Shown piece after piece: positions 9,390 through 18,733 of a stretch of 64,000 nt of DNA. Numbering within the stretch: the stretch's first letter is position 1; the number at the start of each line of letters is the position of its first letter. This DNA comes from Bog-473 sp963753115 (lineage in GTDB: Bacteria > Actinomycetota > Acidimicrobiia > Acidimicrobiales > RAAP-2): NCBI GenBank assembly GCA_963753115.1, contig CAVWBB010000007.1, positions 62,001 through 126,000 on the forward strand. Reading direction: 5' to 3'. The position numbers were made by a program, and so were the translations under genes. A model generated the notes under the pieces. That model did not search any database. It worked only from the letters and a program-made list of their open reading frames with translations, and had not been told where the DNA came from.

Positions 9390-10796
9390 TCATCGATCGC
9401 TCCGTCGAGGACCCCCGGCCGAAAGGCCGGGTGCTGACTGGCCCAGCAGTCCGAACCCGATGATGTGTGCCGCAGCGTCGACGGTGGCGGCAGCAGGCGG
9501 CTGGGCGCCAAAGGCGCCGAGGAGCGCCACCATGACCACTGCCTCCGCGTCCACGTCGCCACAGCCTCGTTCCGCCAAGACACGCACCATACGCCGACGC
9601 CCCCAGTCCAATGACGAGGCCGAGACGGAACGCAGCCGGGCGTCCTCCAGCGCGGCGTCGACCCAGACGCGGATCATGGCCGCCTCGCCGGATTGGGCGG
9701 CGTTGTAGCGCCGCAGCCATTGTCTGAGATCCGCGGTGTCGTGGGTCGTCAGGTCGGGGATCTCGACGAAGGCGTCGGCGACGGCGCGCATCGCCTGCAC
9801 CGTAAGGACGATCGCCAACTGATCCTTGTTCTCGAAGTAGCGGTAGAAGACCCCGTGGGAGACCCCGGCCGCAGCGGCCAAGTCGTCCACCCGGGTCGCG
9901 TGATAGCCGCGGCGCACGAACACGTCGCGGCCGTGCTCCATCAACGCTTTCAGGGCGGCCGGCTGCTCGGTGCTGCACCGAATCGCCTCCTCCTTCGCCA
10001 ACATGTCCCGAGTGACCGGCCCGAACTCCAGCCGTGGCGGATGGCCACGTTCGACGACATGCACATTGACGTCGCTGCGGCCGAAGAGGGCGCGATGCAT
10101 GACATCGGTGAAGGCAATCTCGACCCGCTCCCTCGAGTAGTCCTGCGGGGCGAACAAACGGAGCGTGGCTGCATTGTCCAGCGTCCTTCTCAGGGAGGCG
10201 AGCAGCAGCGAGAGCAGAGCGTTGAGCTGACGTTGGGGTTGGGGCTGATCGCTCTCGCGCCTCGACAACGTCGAGCGGAGTCGGGCCACCGTCTCGTCAC
10301 GCAGACGCGCCGCGGCGGAGATCATCTCGTCGTCACGGGCGAGCGCTGCGGGGAGTGCCTGAAAGATCGGCCCATAGCGCGCGTGAATGTCTCCGTACCG
10401 GCCGACCCAGGCGCGCAGGCCGTCCCAGCCTGCAGCCCCGGCCGTCAGCGGATCGATGGCCTCCGTGGAGGCACTGATTTCGCGGGCGACCTGGCCGGCC
10501 AGATGGCTGAACACGTCTTCCTTGCTGGAGAAGTACTGGTAGAACGAGACCCGCGAGCAATCGGCCTGCTCGCTGATGCGGGCAATGCTGCATCGGTGGA
10601 AGCCCTCATCACCGAAGAGCTGGAGCGCAGCCTGCAGAATCCGCTGCCTCGTTCGTTGCCCGCGCGCACCGACGAGCGGATTGTCCGAGAACGGCGCCCG
10701 CCGCACGACGGGTTCGGCCCCGTCGTGCCGCTCCATCTGCGACGAGGAGTCCGGAGCGGCCACATCCCCGCCTTCGCTCGAGGTTTCGACTGTCAT
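9390..10796 (-). CDS. Tandem TetR-family regulator with two DNA-binding domains
   Basis: 468 residues, twice the usual TetR size. The first helix-turn-helix is at about 46-95 (QRTRQRILQAALQLFGDEGF ... FYQYFSSKEDVF), followed by a ligand-type domain to about 250. A second complete TetR unit follows (HTH about 278-325, GRDVFVRRGYHATRV ... FYRYFENKDQLA). A single chain could bind as a pseudo-dimer. It lies between an enoyl-CoA hydratase and the Liv operon on one strand, next to the 9306 palindrome, making it a candidate for the shared operator's regulator. Confidence 0.9.
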   Translation of the reverse strand: MTVETSSEGGDVAAPDSSSQMERHDGAEPVVRRAPFSDNPLVGARGQRTRQRILQAALQLFGDEGFHRCSIARISEQADCSRVSFYQYFSSKEDVFSHLAGQVAREISASTEAIDPLTAGAAGWDGLRAWVGRYGDIHARYGPIFQALPAALARDDEMISAAARLRDETVARLRSTLSRRESDQPQPQRQLNALLSLLLASLRRTLDNAATLRLFAPQDYSRERVEIAFTDVMHRALFGRSDVNVHVVERGHPPRLEFGPVTRDMLAKEEAIRCSTEQPAALKALMEHGRDVFVRRGYHATRVDDLAAAAGVSHGVFYRYFENKDQLAIVLTVQAMRAVADAFVEIPDLTTHDTADLRQWLRRYNAAQSGEAAMIRVWVDAALEDARLRSVSASSLDWGRRRMVRVLAERGCGDVDAEAVVMVALLGAFGAQPPAAATVDAAAHIIGFGLLGQSAPGLSAGGPRRSDR

Positions 10797-10842
10797 GCGC
10801 TACCGGCCACCCGCATCGGGTGTCACCGGCACCGCCCGCTCG

Positions 10843-11751
10843 TCACGATTCGGCGCGGACCTTGTCCTTGACCGCCGGCACGATCGGCGGCGCGTTCTTC
10901 CAGTTCGGGAGCCCGGAGTCTTCCTTCGCCACGGGATAACCGTCGTCGTTGACCTGGGCCCAGTGGGAATGGTTGAGCTCGTGGAGCGTGAAGCACGCGT
11001 TGAGCGCGTTGTAGAAGCCCATGTTGTCGACGCTCTGGTTCACGGCTTCCTTGATCAGCAGCGACGTCACGGAGGGCAGCATGGCAATCCGCTCGGCGAA
11101 CTCGACCGTCCGCTCGGCAAGGTCGTCGGCCGGGAAGATCTTGCTGACCATGCCCAGCCCATGCGCCTCCTCCGCGCTGATGGAGTCGCCCGTCAGCAGG
11201 AGCTCCTTGGCCTTGCGCGGCCCGAACTCCCACGGGTGGGCGAAGTACTCGGTGCCGCACATGCCGAGTCGGGTGCCGACGACGTCGGCGAAGTTGGTGC
11301 CCTCGGCGCAGATGATGAGGTCGCAGGCCCACAGGAGCATCAGTCCCGCGGCGTAGACGTCGCCGTGCGCCTGCCCAATGGTGATTTTGCGCAGATTCCG
11401 CCACCGCCGCGTGTTCTCGAAGTAGTAGTGCCACTCCTGGAGCATCAAGGCCTCGGCGCCCTTGCGGGTGGCGCCGTTGATGGTCCTGCTCCGGTGCTGG
11501 TTGGGCCCGGGCATCGACTCCTCCATGGAGACCTTGGATCCCATGTCGTGCCCCGAAGAGAACATCGGTCCCATGCCGCCCAGGATCACGACTCTGACCT
11601 CGTCGTCCTCCTCCGCCGCCAGGAACGCATCGTTCAGTTCGACCAGCATGCCCCGGTTCTGCGCGTTTCTCGCTTCGGGGCGGTTCAGCATGATGCGGGC
11701 GATCTTGCCCGAGCCAAGCTTCTCGTACTGCACGAACTTGTAGTCAGTCAT
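10843..11751 (-). CDS. Enoyl-CoA hydratase/isomerase family protein
   Basis: A 302-residue crotonase, somewhat longer than the usual 260. It has IARIMLNRPEARNAQN, the oxyanion segment FSSGHDMG and a second one, QAHGDVYAAGLML, where GlyGly of the usual motif is AlaAla-like. The insertion at about 80-115 and a long C-terminal tail distinguish it from housekeeping hydratases. AAGGAG lies before the ATG. It probably hydrates an unsaturated acyl-CoA in the local pathway; the tandem TetR gene follows on the same strand. Confidence 0.9.
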   Translation of the reverse strand: MTDYKFVQYEKLGSGKIARIMLNRPEARNAQNRGMLVELNDAFLAAEEDDEVRVVILGGMGPMFSSGHDMGSKVSMEESMPGPNQHRSRTINGATRKGAEALMLQEWHYYFENTRRWRNLRKITIGQAHGDVYAAGLMLLWACDLIICAEGTNFADVVGTRLGMCGTEYFAHPWEFGPRKAKELLLTGDSISAEEAHGLGMVSKIFPADDLAERTVEFAERIAMLPSVTSLLIKEAVNQSVDNMGFYNALNACFTLHELNHSHWAQVNDDGYPVAKEDSGLPNWKNAPPIVPAVKDKVRAES

Positions 11752-11941
11752 GTGGAGGCTCCTTGACGAATGAAGCGAGTCGGTCCGGGCGTGACCCTAC
11801 TGTTAGAAACGGCCGGGCGCACCTTGTGGACGCGGACACGCTGGGCGGGATGAGGGCGCGTCCACGCACGGGCTCTCGTCCGGTACGACCTCGGCCGGCG
11901 GCCCGACGGCGGTCGCCGCCGCGGATGGTCCCGCCTGGGAT

Positions 11942-13144
11942 TCAGACGCCTGCCGTCGCGGCGACGTCCACACGCATGATGCGGGCCAGGTTGCCGCCCA
12001 TGATGTTCTTCACGTCGTCGTCGGCCAGGCCTTTGGGCAAGTGGTCGACGTAACTGCACGGCTCGGCCAGACCCTCGGGATGGGGGTAGTCCGAACCGAA
12101 GAGCACGTGGTCGGCACCGATGACGTCGATGATGTCGCCGAGGTCGTCCTCGTGGAAGGGGCTCACCCAGACGTTCCGCTTGAACTGCTCGACCGGGTCC
12201 CCGTCGAAGGCGTTCGGCATCTTCTTGTAGGTGTCGCCCAGGTGCTCCACGAACGCAGAGATCCACTCCCCGCCAGCCTCAATGGAAGCGACCCGCAGCT
12301 CGGGAAAGCGAGCGAAGACGCCGTGGCACACGAAGGCGGCCATGGTGTCCTGAATCGGCCGGTGGCCGCCCGTCATGTAGCGGAATGCATCGAGCTTGAA
12401 GGGCAGCATCTCGCTCGGGCCGGTCCAGTCGTTGGCGTACCGGGTGTACCCACTGTCGGAGGAGTGCATCGACACGAGGATGTCCGCATCGACCACGGCC
12501 TGCCAGAACGGATCGAACTCCGGGTACCCGAATGAGCGGGAGCCGCGGAACCCCGGTACGGGCGCCGGTCGGATCAGGACCGTCTTCGCCCCCCGCTCCA
12601 CCGCCCATTCGAGCTCCTCGATCGCCTTCTCGACGATCGGCAGTGTGATGACCGGTGTCGCGAAGATCCGATCCTCGTAGTTGAAGGTCCACTCCTCGTA
12701 CATCCACTCGTTCAGTGAGTGAATCGCCGCATGCGTGAGCTCAGGATCGTCACGCATGCGCTCCTCGAGCAGGCTGGCGAGCGTCGGGAACATGAGCGAG
12801 CGGTCGACACCGAGCTCGTTCATCAGCTCGATGCGGGGCTCCGGGTGCTGGAAGCCGGGGAGGCTCCGCATGGGCTCGCCGATCAGCTCCCGATACGACT
12901 TCCCTTCGGGGTTCCCGTTGCGGAAGTACTCCTCCTGCGCGCCCGGCCTCGCCACAACCTCGAACGTGGGGTTCGGGATGTACTCGCTGACCGTGCCGCG
13001 GATCATGATCTTCGTGCGGCCCCGAAGGTCCACGTAGTCGATGGCGCCCTTGTAGCGGTCGGGCAGGTGCCGAGTGAAGGAGTCCTTGGTCTCGTAGAAA
13101 TGGTTGTCGGCGTCGAAGACGGGAAAATCGCAAGCTCTAGGCAT
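11942..13144 (-). CDS. Amidohydro_2 (ACMSD-like) metal-dependent hydrolase
   Basis: 400 residues, full length. The N-terminal VFDADNHFYE supplies the Asp-x-His metal motif, SMHSSDSG the central His, SIEAGGEW the Glu, and FGSDYPHPEG the C-terminal Asp. The pattern fits the aminocarboxymuconate-semialdehyde decarboxylase-like branch, which decarboxylates or hydrolyses cyclic keto or enol acids. The promoter region holds the 13165 palindrome. The 190 bases to the next gene downstream contain only promoter sequence of the enoyl-CoA hydratase. Confidence 0.9.
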   Translation of the reverse strand: MPRACDFPVFDADNHFYETKDSFTRHLPDRYKGAIDYVDLRGRTKIMIRGTVSEYIPNPTFEVVARPGAQEEYFRNGNPEGKSYRELIGEPMRSLPGFQHPEPRIELMNELGVDRSLMFPTLASLLEERMRDDPELTHAAIHSLNEWMYEEWTFNYEDRIFATPVITLPIVEKAIEELEWAVERGAKTVLIRPAPVPGFRGSRSFGYPEFDPFWQAVVDADILVSMHSSDSGYTRYANDWTGPSEMLPFKLDAFRYMTGGHRPIQDTMAAFVCHGVFARFPELRVASIEAGGEWISAFVEHLGDTYKKMPNAFDGDPVEQFKRNVWVSPFHEDDLGDIIDVIGADHVLFGSDYPHPEGLAEPCSYVDHLPKGLADDDVKNIMGGNLARIMRVDVAATAGV

Positions 13145-13164
13145 GGTTCCAGAGTAATGATTTT

Positions 13165-13184
13165 TGACGGTGACGTCAATGTCA
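13165..13184. promoter_or_regulatory. Palindromic operator candidate, hydrolase promoter
   Basis: TGACGGTGACGTCAATGTCA, 21-40 bases upstream of the hydrolase ATG. Both outer arms TGAC and GTCA and the GACGTC core are exact. It is one of six copies of the same spaced palindrome in the window. Confidence 0.65.
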
Positions 13185-13336
13185 TAGAACTGCCGACACC
13201 AGACGACCGGTCTCCGGACCCCAGAAAGAGCCAGTCCACAAGGGATTTTACCGATCCGGACGAACCGACAGCTAGGCCTATCGGTGTTCCGGAAGGCGCC
13301 CCGCCTCCCTGCTGGGTGGGTGGGAGCCCGGCCCGG

Positions 13337-14872
13337 TCAGCGATTCGTCGGGAAGTGGAGTTCCATGCTGCTCGGGCCAGGATCGGGCCAGCGGGACGTC
13401 ACGACCTTGGGCCGCGTGTAGAACCGAATCCCATCGGGGCCGTAGATGGACGCGTCACCGAAGATGGACGCCTTCCAGCCGCCGAACGAATGCGCGGCCA
13501 CGGGAACAGGGATCGGGACATTGATGCCGACCATCCCCACCTGGACCTCTCGTTCGAAACGCCGGGCCGTGCCGCCATCCCGGGTGAACAGCGCCGTGCC
13601 GTTGCCGTAGGGGTTGTCGTTCACGAGCGTCAGCGCCTCGTCGAACGTGGGGACTCGCACCACGCTCAGCACGGGCCCGAAGATCTCGTCGTCGTAGACA
13701 CGCATGCCAGGCTTCACATCGTCGAGCAAAGAACACCCGACGAAGAAGCCGCGTCCAGGCAACGTCGCGGAGCCGTCCACGACCACCTTGGCCCCCTCGT
13801 CTGCGGCGCGCTCGACGTAGGACTGCACGCGATCACGATGCTCCGCCGTGATCAGCGGCCCCATCATGGACGCATCGTCGTCGCCGGCACCGACCACCAC
13901 GTCGGGGATCCGCCTCGCGATGGCGTCGACGAGCGGGTCGGCCACGGATCCGACGGCGACAACGACCGAAATGGCCATGCACCGCTCGCCGGCCGAGCCG
14001 TAGGCGGCGGAGATCGCCGCATCGGCGGCGGCGTCGAGGTCGGCGTCGGGCAGTACGACCATGTGGTTCTTCGCCCCGCCTAGTGCTTGGACCCGTTTTC
14101 CGTGCCGCGTCCCCGTCTCGTAGATGTGGCGCGCCACCGGGGTGCTCCCCACGAAGGAGATCGCCGCCACGTCGGGGTGGGCGAGCAATGCCTCCACGGC
14201 TTCGCGATCGCCCTGCACGACGTTGACGACGCCGTCGGGAAACCCTGCCCGCCGGACGATGTCGGCGAGGATCAGCGAGGCCGAGGGGTCCTTCTCGGAC
14301 GGCTTCAAGACGAAGCAGTTCCCGCAGGCGATCGCGTTGGCCATCATCCACAGCGGCACCATGATGGGGAAGTTGAACGGCGTGATGCCGGCGACGACCC
14401 CCATGGGCTCGAGCACGGTGCGGATGTCGATGCCCGTCGAGACCTCCGAGTTGGCGGAGCCCTTGAGGAGGTTCGGGATCCCGCAGGCGTACTCGACGTT
14501 CTCGATGCCGCGGGCCACCTCGCCCCTCGCATCCTCCAGCACTTTGCCGTGCTCCCGGGTCACGGCGGCGGCCAGCTCGTCGCGACTGGCGTCGAGCAGC
14601 TCCCGCAGCCGGAAGAGGAGGCTGGCCCGCCGCGTGAGGGAGGAAGTGCGCCAGTCGTGCGACGCCTCGACTGCCGACGCGACCACGGCGTCGACCTCCG
14701 CCGGAGAGGCCAGCGCGACTTCCGCGGTCTGCAGCCCGGCGGCCGGGTCGTAGACCGGTGCGGTCCGACCCGGGTCGCCCGGCACCGCGCGGCCCGCGAT
14801 CCAATGCCCGATGCGCGTCACACCGGCGGCGTCGTTCTCAGAGTCGGTAGAGCTTGCGGGCATTCTCGCCAA
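13337..14872 (-). CDS. mmsA: Methylmalonate-semialdehyde dehydrogenase (CoA-acylating)
   Basis: 511 residues. Matches the MmsA type closely: GHWIAGRAVPG start, GITPFNFPIMVPLWM substrate/cofactor segment, FVGSTPVARHIYETG, LGGAKNHMVVLPDAD, catalytic Cys in GERCMAIS, and the EIFGPVLSVVRV and NPYGNGTALFTRDGG motifs. It converts methylmalonate semialdehyde, NAD+ and CoA to propionyl-CoA, CO2 and NADH, acting after valine, thymine or branched side-chain breakdown. Its start overlaps the end of the upstream hydrolase gene by 35 bases, so they are one unit under the 15993 operator. The 192 bases downstream to the next gene contain only that gene's promoter. Confidence 0.95.
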   Translation of the reverse strand: MARMPASSTDSENDAAGVTRIGHWIAGRAVPGDPGRTAPVYDPAAGLQTAEVALASPAEVDAVVASAVEASHDWRTSSLTRRASLLFRLRELLDASRDELAAAVTREHGKVLEDARGEVARGIENVEYACGIPNLLKGSANSEVSTGIDIRTVLEPMGVVAGITPFNFPIMVPLWMMANAIACGNCFVLKPSEKDPSASLILADIVRRAGFPDGVVNVVQGDREAVEALLAHPDVAAISFVGSTPVARHIYETGTRHGKRVQALGGAKNHMVVLPDADLDAAADAAISAAYGSAGERCMAISVVVAVGSVADPLVDAIARRIPDVVVGAGDDDASMMGPLITAEHRDRVQSYVERAADEGAKVVVDGSATLPGRGFFVGCSLLDDVKPGMRVYDDEIFGPVLSVVRVPTFDEALTLVNDNPYGNGTALFTRDGGTARRFEREVQVGMVGINVPIPVPVAAHSFGGWKASIFGDASIYGPDGIRFYTRPKVVTSRWPDPGPSSMELHFPTNR

Positions 14873-15998
14873 AGATCTTACGGCGGACTTCCGGCGAGAG
14901 CGTCTCCATCTTCGCCTCCACGCTCTGGAGTGGGTTCGGGTAGAGGCAGGTCGGATGGGGGAAGTCCGTCTCGAAGAGGATGTTGTCCTCGCCCACAGCC
15001 TCGATCAGATCCGGCAGCTTGTTCCGGTTGTTCTCGAACCAGAACGTCGCGTAGAGGTTGCTCTTGAAGTACTCGGACGGCATTTTGCTCATGGCAGCAA
15101 GTTCCGGCGGAGCGTTCTCGGACATCTCATAGTCGAGTGCCTCGAGGATGAAGGGGATCCAACCGACGCCGCTTTCCACCGAGACGGCTTTGAGCGCGGG
15201 ATGGCGGTCGAAGATCCCCGCCAGGATCAGGTTGGTGACCACGCGGGCGTTGCCGATGAAGAGCAGCGTCCCGCCGATGGCCAGCTTCGTGTTGTCGGCG
15301 TGCGACTCCCATGGATACTTGCCGTAGAAGGTCATGCCGGTGACGCTGGCACCGATGTGGAAGTGCACCGGCAACTGTCGGTCCGCGCACACCTCCCAGA
15401 AGGGGTCCCACGCCCGGTTGGCCAGGTCCGGCGCACCCAGGTCCTGCGGATCCGATGTCATATTGACGCCACGAGCTCCGAGCGCGGCGACCCGATTCGC
15501 TTCCCGTACGCAGTCGTCCACGCTCCACGCCGGCATGATCGGCATCGGAAGCAACCGGTTGCCCGAGTCGGCCTGGATCTCGGCCATGGCGTCGTTGTAG
15601 ATCTCGATGGCCAGACGGCGTAGGGCGGGGTCGTCCACCATGCCCAGGTCCTGACCACCCAATCCGATGGTGCTCGGGAAGATGACCTGGGCGTCGATCC
15701 CACACTCGTCGAGAACCTCGAGGCGGACTTTCGGGTCGTAGGCGCCGACGTGGATCTCGTAGAAATCCCATTCCATGAGCGCCCGGTGCGCGCTCTCCTT
15801 GGCGCCGTCGCGGCCAATCACGCCACCGGCGCTGAAGCGACCCATGGGGTGGCCGTCGAAGACCCACGTCTGCTGGCCGTCGATCTCCGCTACCCGCGGG
15901 ACCCGGTCCTTGAACGCAGCCGGAGCACGACTGGTGAAGAGGTCGGGCGGTTCGGACCAGTGCGAGTCTGCGTCCACGACGAGCATGTCCTTCAACAT
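14838..15998 (-). CDS. Amidohydro_2 (ACMSD-like) metal-dependent hydrolase
   Basis: 386 residues with VVDADSHWSEP near the start, HFHIGA, SVESGVGWIP and FETDFPHPTC, the same metal-ligand layout as its paralogues. The ATG at 15998 (MLKDMLVVDAD) is inside the palindrome at 15993. A TAATAT hexamer lies only about 10 bases upstream, so the transcript may be leaderless or start at the next ATG (15986, preceded by GAAGGA). Overlap with mmsA suggests it feeds that pathway. Substrate unknown. Confidence 0.88.
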   Translation of the reverse strand: MLKDMLVVDADSHWSEPPDLFTSRAPAAFKDRVPRVAEIDGQQTWVFDGHPMGRFSAGGVIGRDGAKESAHRALMEWDFYEIHVGAYDPKVRLEVLDECGIDAQVIFPSTIGLGGQDLGMVDDPALRRLAIEIYNDAMAEIQADSGNRLLPMPIMPAWSVDDCVREANRVAALGARGVNMTSDPQDLGAPDLANRAWDPFWEVCADRQLPVHFHIGASVTGMTFYGKYPWESHADNTKLAIGGTLLFIGNARVVTNLILAGIFDRHPALKAVSVESGVGWIPFILEALDYEMSENAPPELAAMSKMPSEYFKSNLYATFWFENNRNKLPDLIEAVGEDNILFETDFPHPTCLYPNPLQSVEAKMETLSPEVRRKIFGENARKLYRL

Positions 15999-16012
15999 TG
16001 ACGTCGATATTA
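15993..16012. promoter_or_regulatory. Palindromic operator candidate overlapping a hydrolase start
   Basis: CAACATTGACGTCGATATTA keeps the GACGTC core with weaker outer arms (15 of 20 positions match the consensus). On the minus strand TAATAT directly abuts the core, so binding would block both promoter and start codon. A second copy lies 160 bases away, facing the divergent gene. Confidence 0.5.
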
Positions 16013-16152
16013 GAGTCAGGCAGTACGAGCGCACAATCGGGAATGTGCCTGCGCACCCCGAGGGCGACAGCCCGTGAGATCGACGCCGAGCAGGGTTCCG
16101 ACCTGCCAGAAGGGGTCCGCCCGTCCTCTGCGCGTATCATGTCGTCGGTGTT

Positions 16153-16172
16153 CGATTACGACGTCGATGTCA
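16153..16172. promoter_or_regulatory. Palindromic operator candidate, DUF35-thiolase promoter
   Basis: CGATTACGACGTCGATGTCA: the right half (GACGTCGATGTCA) is exact, the left arm degenerate. It lies 35 bases before the ATG at 16207. With the 15993 copy, it makes this divergent intergenic region (15999-16206) a two-site control region. Confidence 0.6.
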
Positions 16173-16206
16173 ATACTGGTCGGTCCCCCGGAGCCGCAGG
16201 AGGGTG

Positions 16207-17868
16207 ATGCGGCCGCTCCCGGAGCTGACCCCTGCCAATGACTGGTTCTGGACCTCCGGTGCCGACGGCACCCTGCGGATGCAGGGCTGTGACGACTGCG
16301 GTCAGCTGGTGCACCCGCCCGTGCCCATCTGCCCGTACTGCCGGAGCCGGTCGTCCAAGCCGACGGCAGTGTCGGGCCGCGGGACCATTGTCGGTTTCAC
16401 CGTCAACGCCCACCGGTGGCTCCCGGGTTTCGACCCGCCCTATGTCATCGCCAACGTCGCGTTGGTCGAGGATCCCCGCGTCCACCTGACGACGAACATC
16501 GTCGGTTGCGAGCCGTCCGAGGTCGAGATCGGCCAGAAGGTCACGGTCCGCTTCGAACAGCAAGAAGATGTCTGGCTTCCCCTGTTCGAGTTGACGGGCG
16601 AGGTCGACCCGGTCGACCGCGTCGAGGAACCAACGCGCCCACTCCCCCGCGCCCCCCTCGGCGAAGAGCGCTTCGAGCACCGGGCCGTCCTCAGCGGCAT
16701 CGGTCGCTCCAGGTTCGGCCGCCGCCTCATGGTCGATCCGCTCTCATTGGCGGTCGACGCGAGCCTGGAGGCGATCGCCGATGCGGGGCTCACGCTCGAC
16801 GACATTGATGGGCTGTCGACCTACCCCGGCGCCAGTGGCGCGGGCATGAGCGAAGGCGGCGCCAGCGCCATTGAAGAAGCCCTGCGCCTCCACCCGACCT
16901 GGATCAACGGTGGGGGCGATCTTCCCGGGCCCGGCGGCGCGGTCATCGCCGCCGCCATGGCGGTGGCGGCGGGACTGTGCCGCCATGTTCTCTGCTTCCG
17001 CACCGTCTGGGAGTCGACGTTCGCCACGTTGGCGGCTCAGGCACACGCGGCCAATGCCGGCGGCGAAGGGGCCACGCAGCGCGCCGAGCGCGTGTCGGGG
17101 CCGTTCAGGGAATGGCGCGCGCCCTTCGGGGCCATGTCCGCAGCCAACTGGATCGGCATGAACGCCACCCAGTACCTGCACCGCTACGGCGCCCCTCGCG
17201 AGATGCTCGGGTTGATCGCGGTCAACGCCCGGCGGAACGCCGCCCTGAATCCGCGTGCCATCTACCGCGACCCTATGACGATGGACGACTACCTCTCGGC
17301 CCGGCCGATCACCACTCCCTTCGGGCTCTACGACTGTGACGTGCCGTGCGACGGCTCCATCGCCGTGATCGTGTCGGCGGCGGACGTGGCAGGGGACCTC
17401 CCCCATCCGGCGGTGCGCATCGAGGCGGTCGGCACGCAGATCATGGAGCGGGTGTCGTGGGACCAGGACACCCTCACCCACGAGCCACAGGTCATCGGCC
17501 AGGCGGCGCACCTCTGGACCCGGACGGCCGTGCGTCCGTCCGAGGTGGACCTGGCGCTGGTCTACGACGGCTTCACCTTCAATGCGATCTCCTGGATCGA
17601 AGGTCTCGGGTTCTGCGGGTTCGGCGAGGCGTACGACTGGCTCGACGGCGGACGGCGCATCGCCCTCGACGGAGAGCTCCCCGTCAACCCGCACGGTGGG
17701 CAGCTCTCCGAGGGACGCACGCACGGCTTTGGGTTCCTCTACGAGGCAGTCAGCCAGTTGCGGCATGACGCCGGTGAACGCCAGGTGAAGGACGCCAAGA
17801 CCGCAGTGGTCACTTCGGGCGGCGGCACCCCTTCCGGCGTACTGCTCCTCCAGCGGACGGACGCCTGA
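16207..17868 (+). CDS. DUF35 OB-fold/zinc-ribbon domain fused to thiolase-like (Ltp2-type) domain
   Basis: 553 residues. Residues 1-135 are a DUF35 unit: a rubredoxin-like zinc ribbon (CDDCGQLVHPPVPICPYC) plus an OB fold. Residues about 155-550 are a thiolase/SCP-X-like domain ending with NPHGGQLSEGRTHG and a YDGFT segment. The region where thiolases carry the nucleophilic Cys reads GGDLPGPGGAV, without Cys. In steroid side-chain breakdown, Ltp2 aldolase works with the DUF35 domain of ChsH2; here both parts are in one chain, so a retro-aldol C-C cleavage role is inferred. AGGAGG precedes the ATG. Confidence 0.9.
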   Translation: MRPLPELTPANDWFWTSGADGTLRMQGCDDCGQLVHPPVPICPYCRSRSSKPTAVSGRGTIVGFTVNAHRWLPGFDPPYVIANVALVEDPRVHLTTNIVGCEPSEVEIGQKVTVRFEQQEDVWLPLFELTGEVDPVDRVEEPTRPLPRAPLGEERFEHRAVLSGIGRSRFGRRLMVDPLSLAVDASLEAIADAGLTLDDIDGLSTYPGASGAGMSEGGASAIEEALRLHPTWINGGGDLPGPGGAVIAAAMAVAAGLCRHVLCFRTVWESTFATLAAQAHAANAGGEGATQRAERVSGPFREWRAPFGAMSAANWIGMNATQYLHRYGAPREMLGLIAVNARRNAALNPRAIYRDPMTMDDYLSARPITTPFGLYDCDVPCDGSIAVIVSAADVAGDLPHPAVRIEAVGTQIMERVSWDQDTLTHEPQVIGQAAHLWTRTAVRPSEVDLALVYDGFTFNAISWIEGLGFCGFGEAYDWLDGGRRIALDGELPVNPHGGQLSEGRTHGFGFLYEAVSQLRHDAGERQVKDAKTAVVTSGGGTPSGVLLLQRTDA

Positions 17869-17964
17869 CCTCATGCCGACTGCAGCGCGTGTCCCCCAGT
17901 GGCCCGTGGAAGCGACGGTACATTGATGCCACCGCCCCCGGAGCCCGCCCGGAAGGAGAAGGCC

Positions 17965-18636
17965 GTGTCGACGACCCCACCGCTCACCGGCGAGAAGCCC
18001 AGCGGGCCCCGCTCCCGCAAGGGGATCGAGACCCGGGCCCGGCTGATTGCAGCGGCCAAGGAGGTGTTCGAGCGCGATGGCTTCCTCGACGCCCGGATCT
18101 CGGACATCGCCGAGCAAGCCGGCCTCTCGCACGGGTCCTTCTACCACTACTTCGAATCAAAAGAAGAGGTCTTCCGCGAGGTGGCGGCGGGGGTGGAAGA
18201 GCGACTGCGGGAGCCGCTCTACAGCGTCATCCTCGACTCGACGTCGACGGCGCCGCCCTTCGAGCGGATCCACGAAGGCATACGGCGCAACCTCGAGGCC
18301 TACCGGGACGAGGCGCGCATCATGGGCGTCATTGAGCAGGTGTCACGCTTCGACGAGGAACTCCGCGCTTCGCGCAACGAGCGACACGACGTCTCGTCTG
18401 GTCAGATCGCCGATTCCATTCGGCGGTTGCAACGCCACGGCCTGGCCGACCCGCGACTCGACCCCGACATCGCCGCCGCTGGGCTGGGTGCCATGACCTA
18501 CCGCTTCCCCGAGATGTGGTTCGTGCAGGGCTTGCTCGACTGCGACTTCGATGCCGGCGTCGAACAGCTGACGCGTTTGTTCGTCAATGCGCTGGGCCTG
18601 CCGGAGGCGTCCTGGTCGACGCCTCGAGCTTCCTAA
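17965..18636 (+). CDS. TetR-family transcriptional regulator
   Basis: 223 residues from a GTG preceded by AAGGAG; earlier in-frame starts lack a ribosome site. The helix-turn-helix spans about 22-68 (ETRARLIAAAKEVFERDGF ... SFYHYFESKEEVF), with a helical ligand domain after it. It lies 96 bases after the DUF35-thiolase gene on the same strand and may be cotranscribed, making it another candidate reader of the 16153 operator. Confidence 0.9.
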   Translation: MSTTPPLTGEKPSGPRSRKGIETRARLIAAAKEVFERDGFLDARISDIAEQAGLSHGSFYHYFESKEEVFREVAAGVEERLREPLYSVILDSTSTAPPFERIHEGIRRNLEAYRDEARIMGVIEQVSRFDEELRASRNERHDVSSGQIADSIRRLQRHGLADPRLDPDIAAAGLGAMTYRFPEMWFVQGLLDCDFDAGVEQLTRLFVNALGLPEASWSTPRAS

Positions 18637-18733
18637 CGCCTTCGTCGACGGCCGCCACGATCATCGGGGAAGAACGGCCGGTCCCGCCGGAACGGTGCGC
18701 GCCGGTGGCGGGCGGTGGCCCCGCCGGGAGCCC

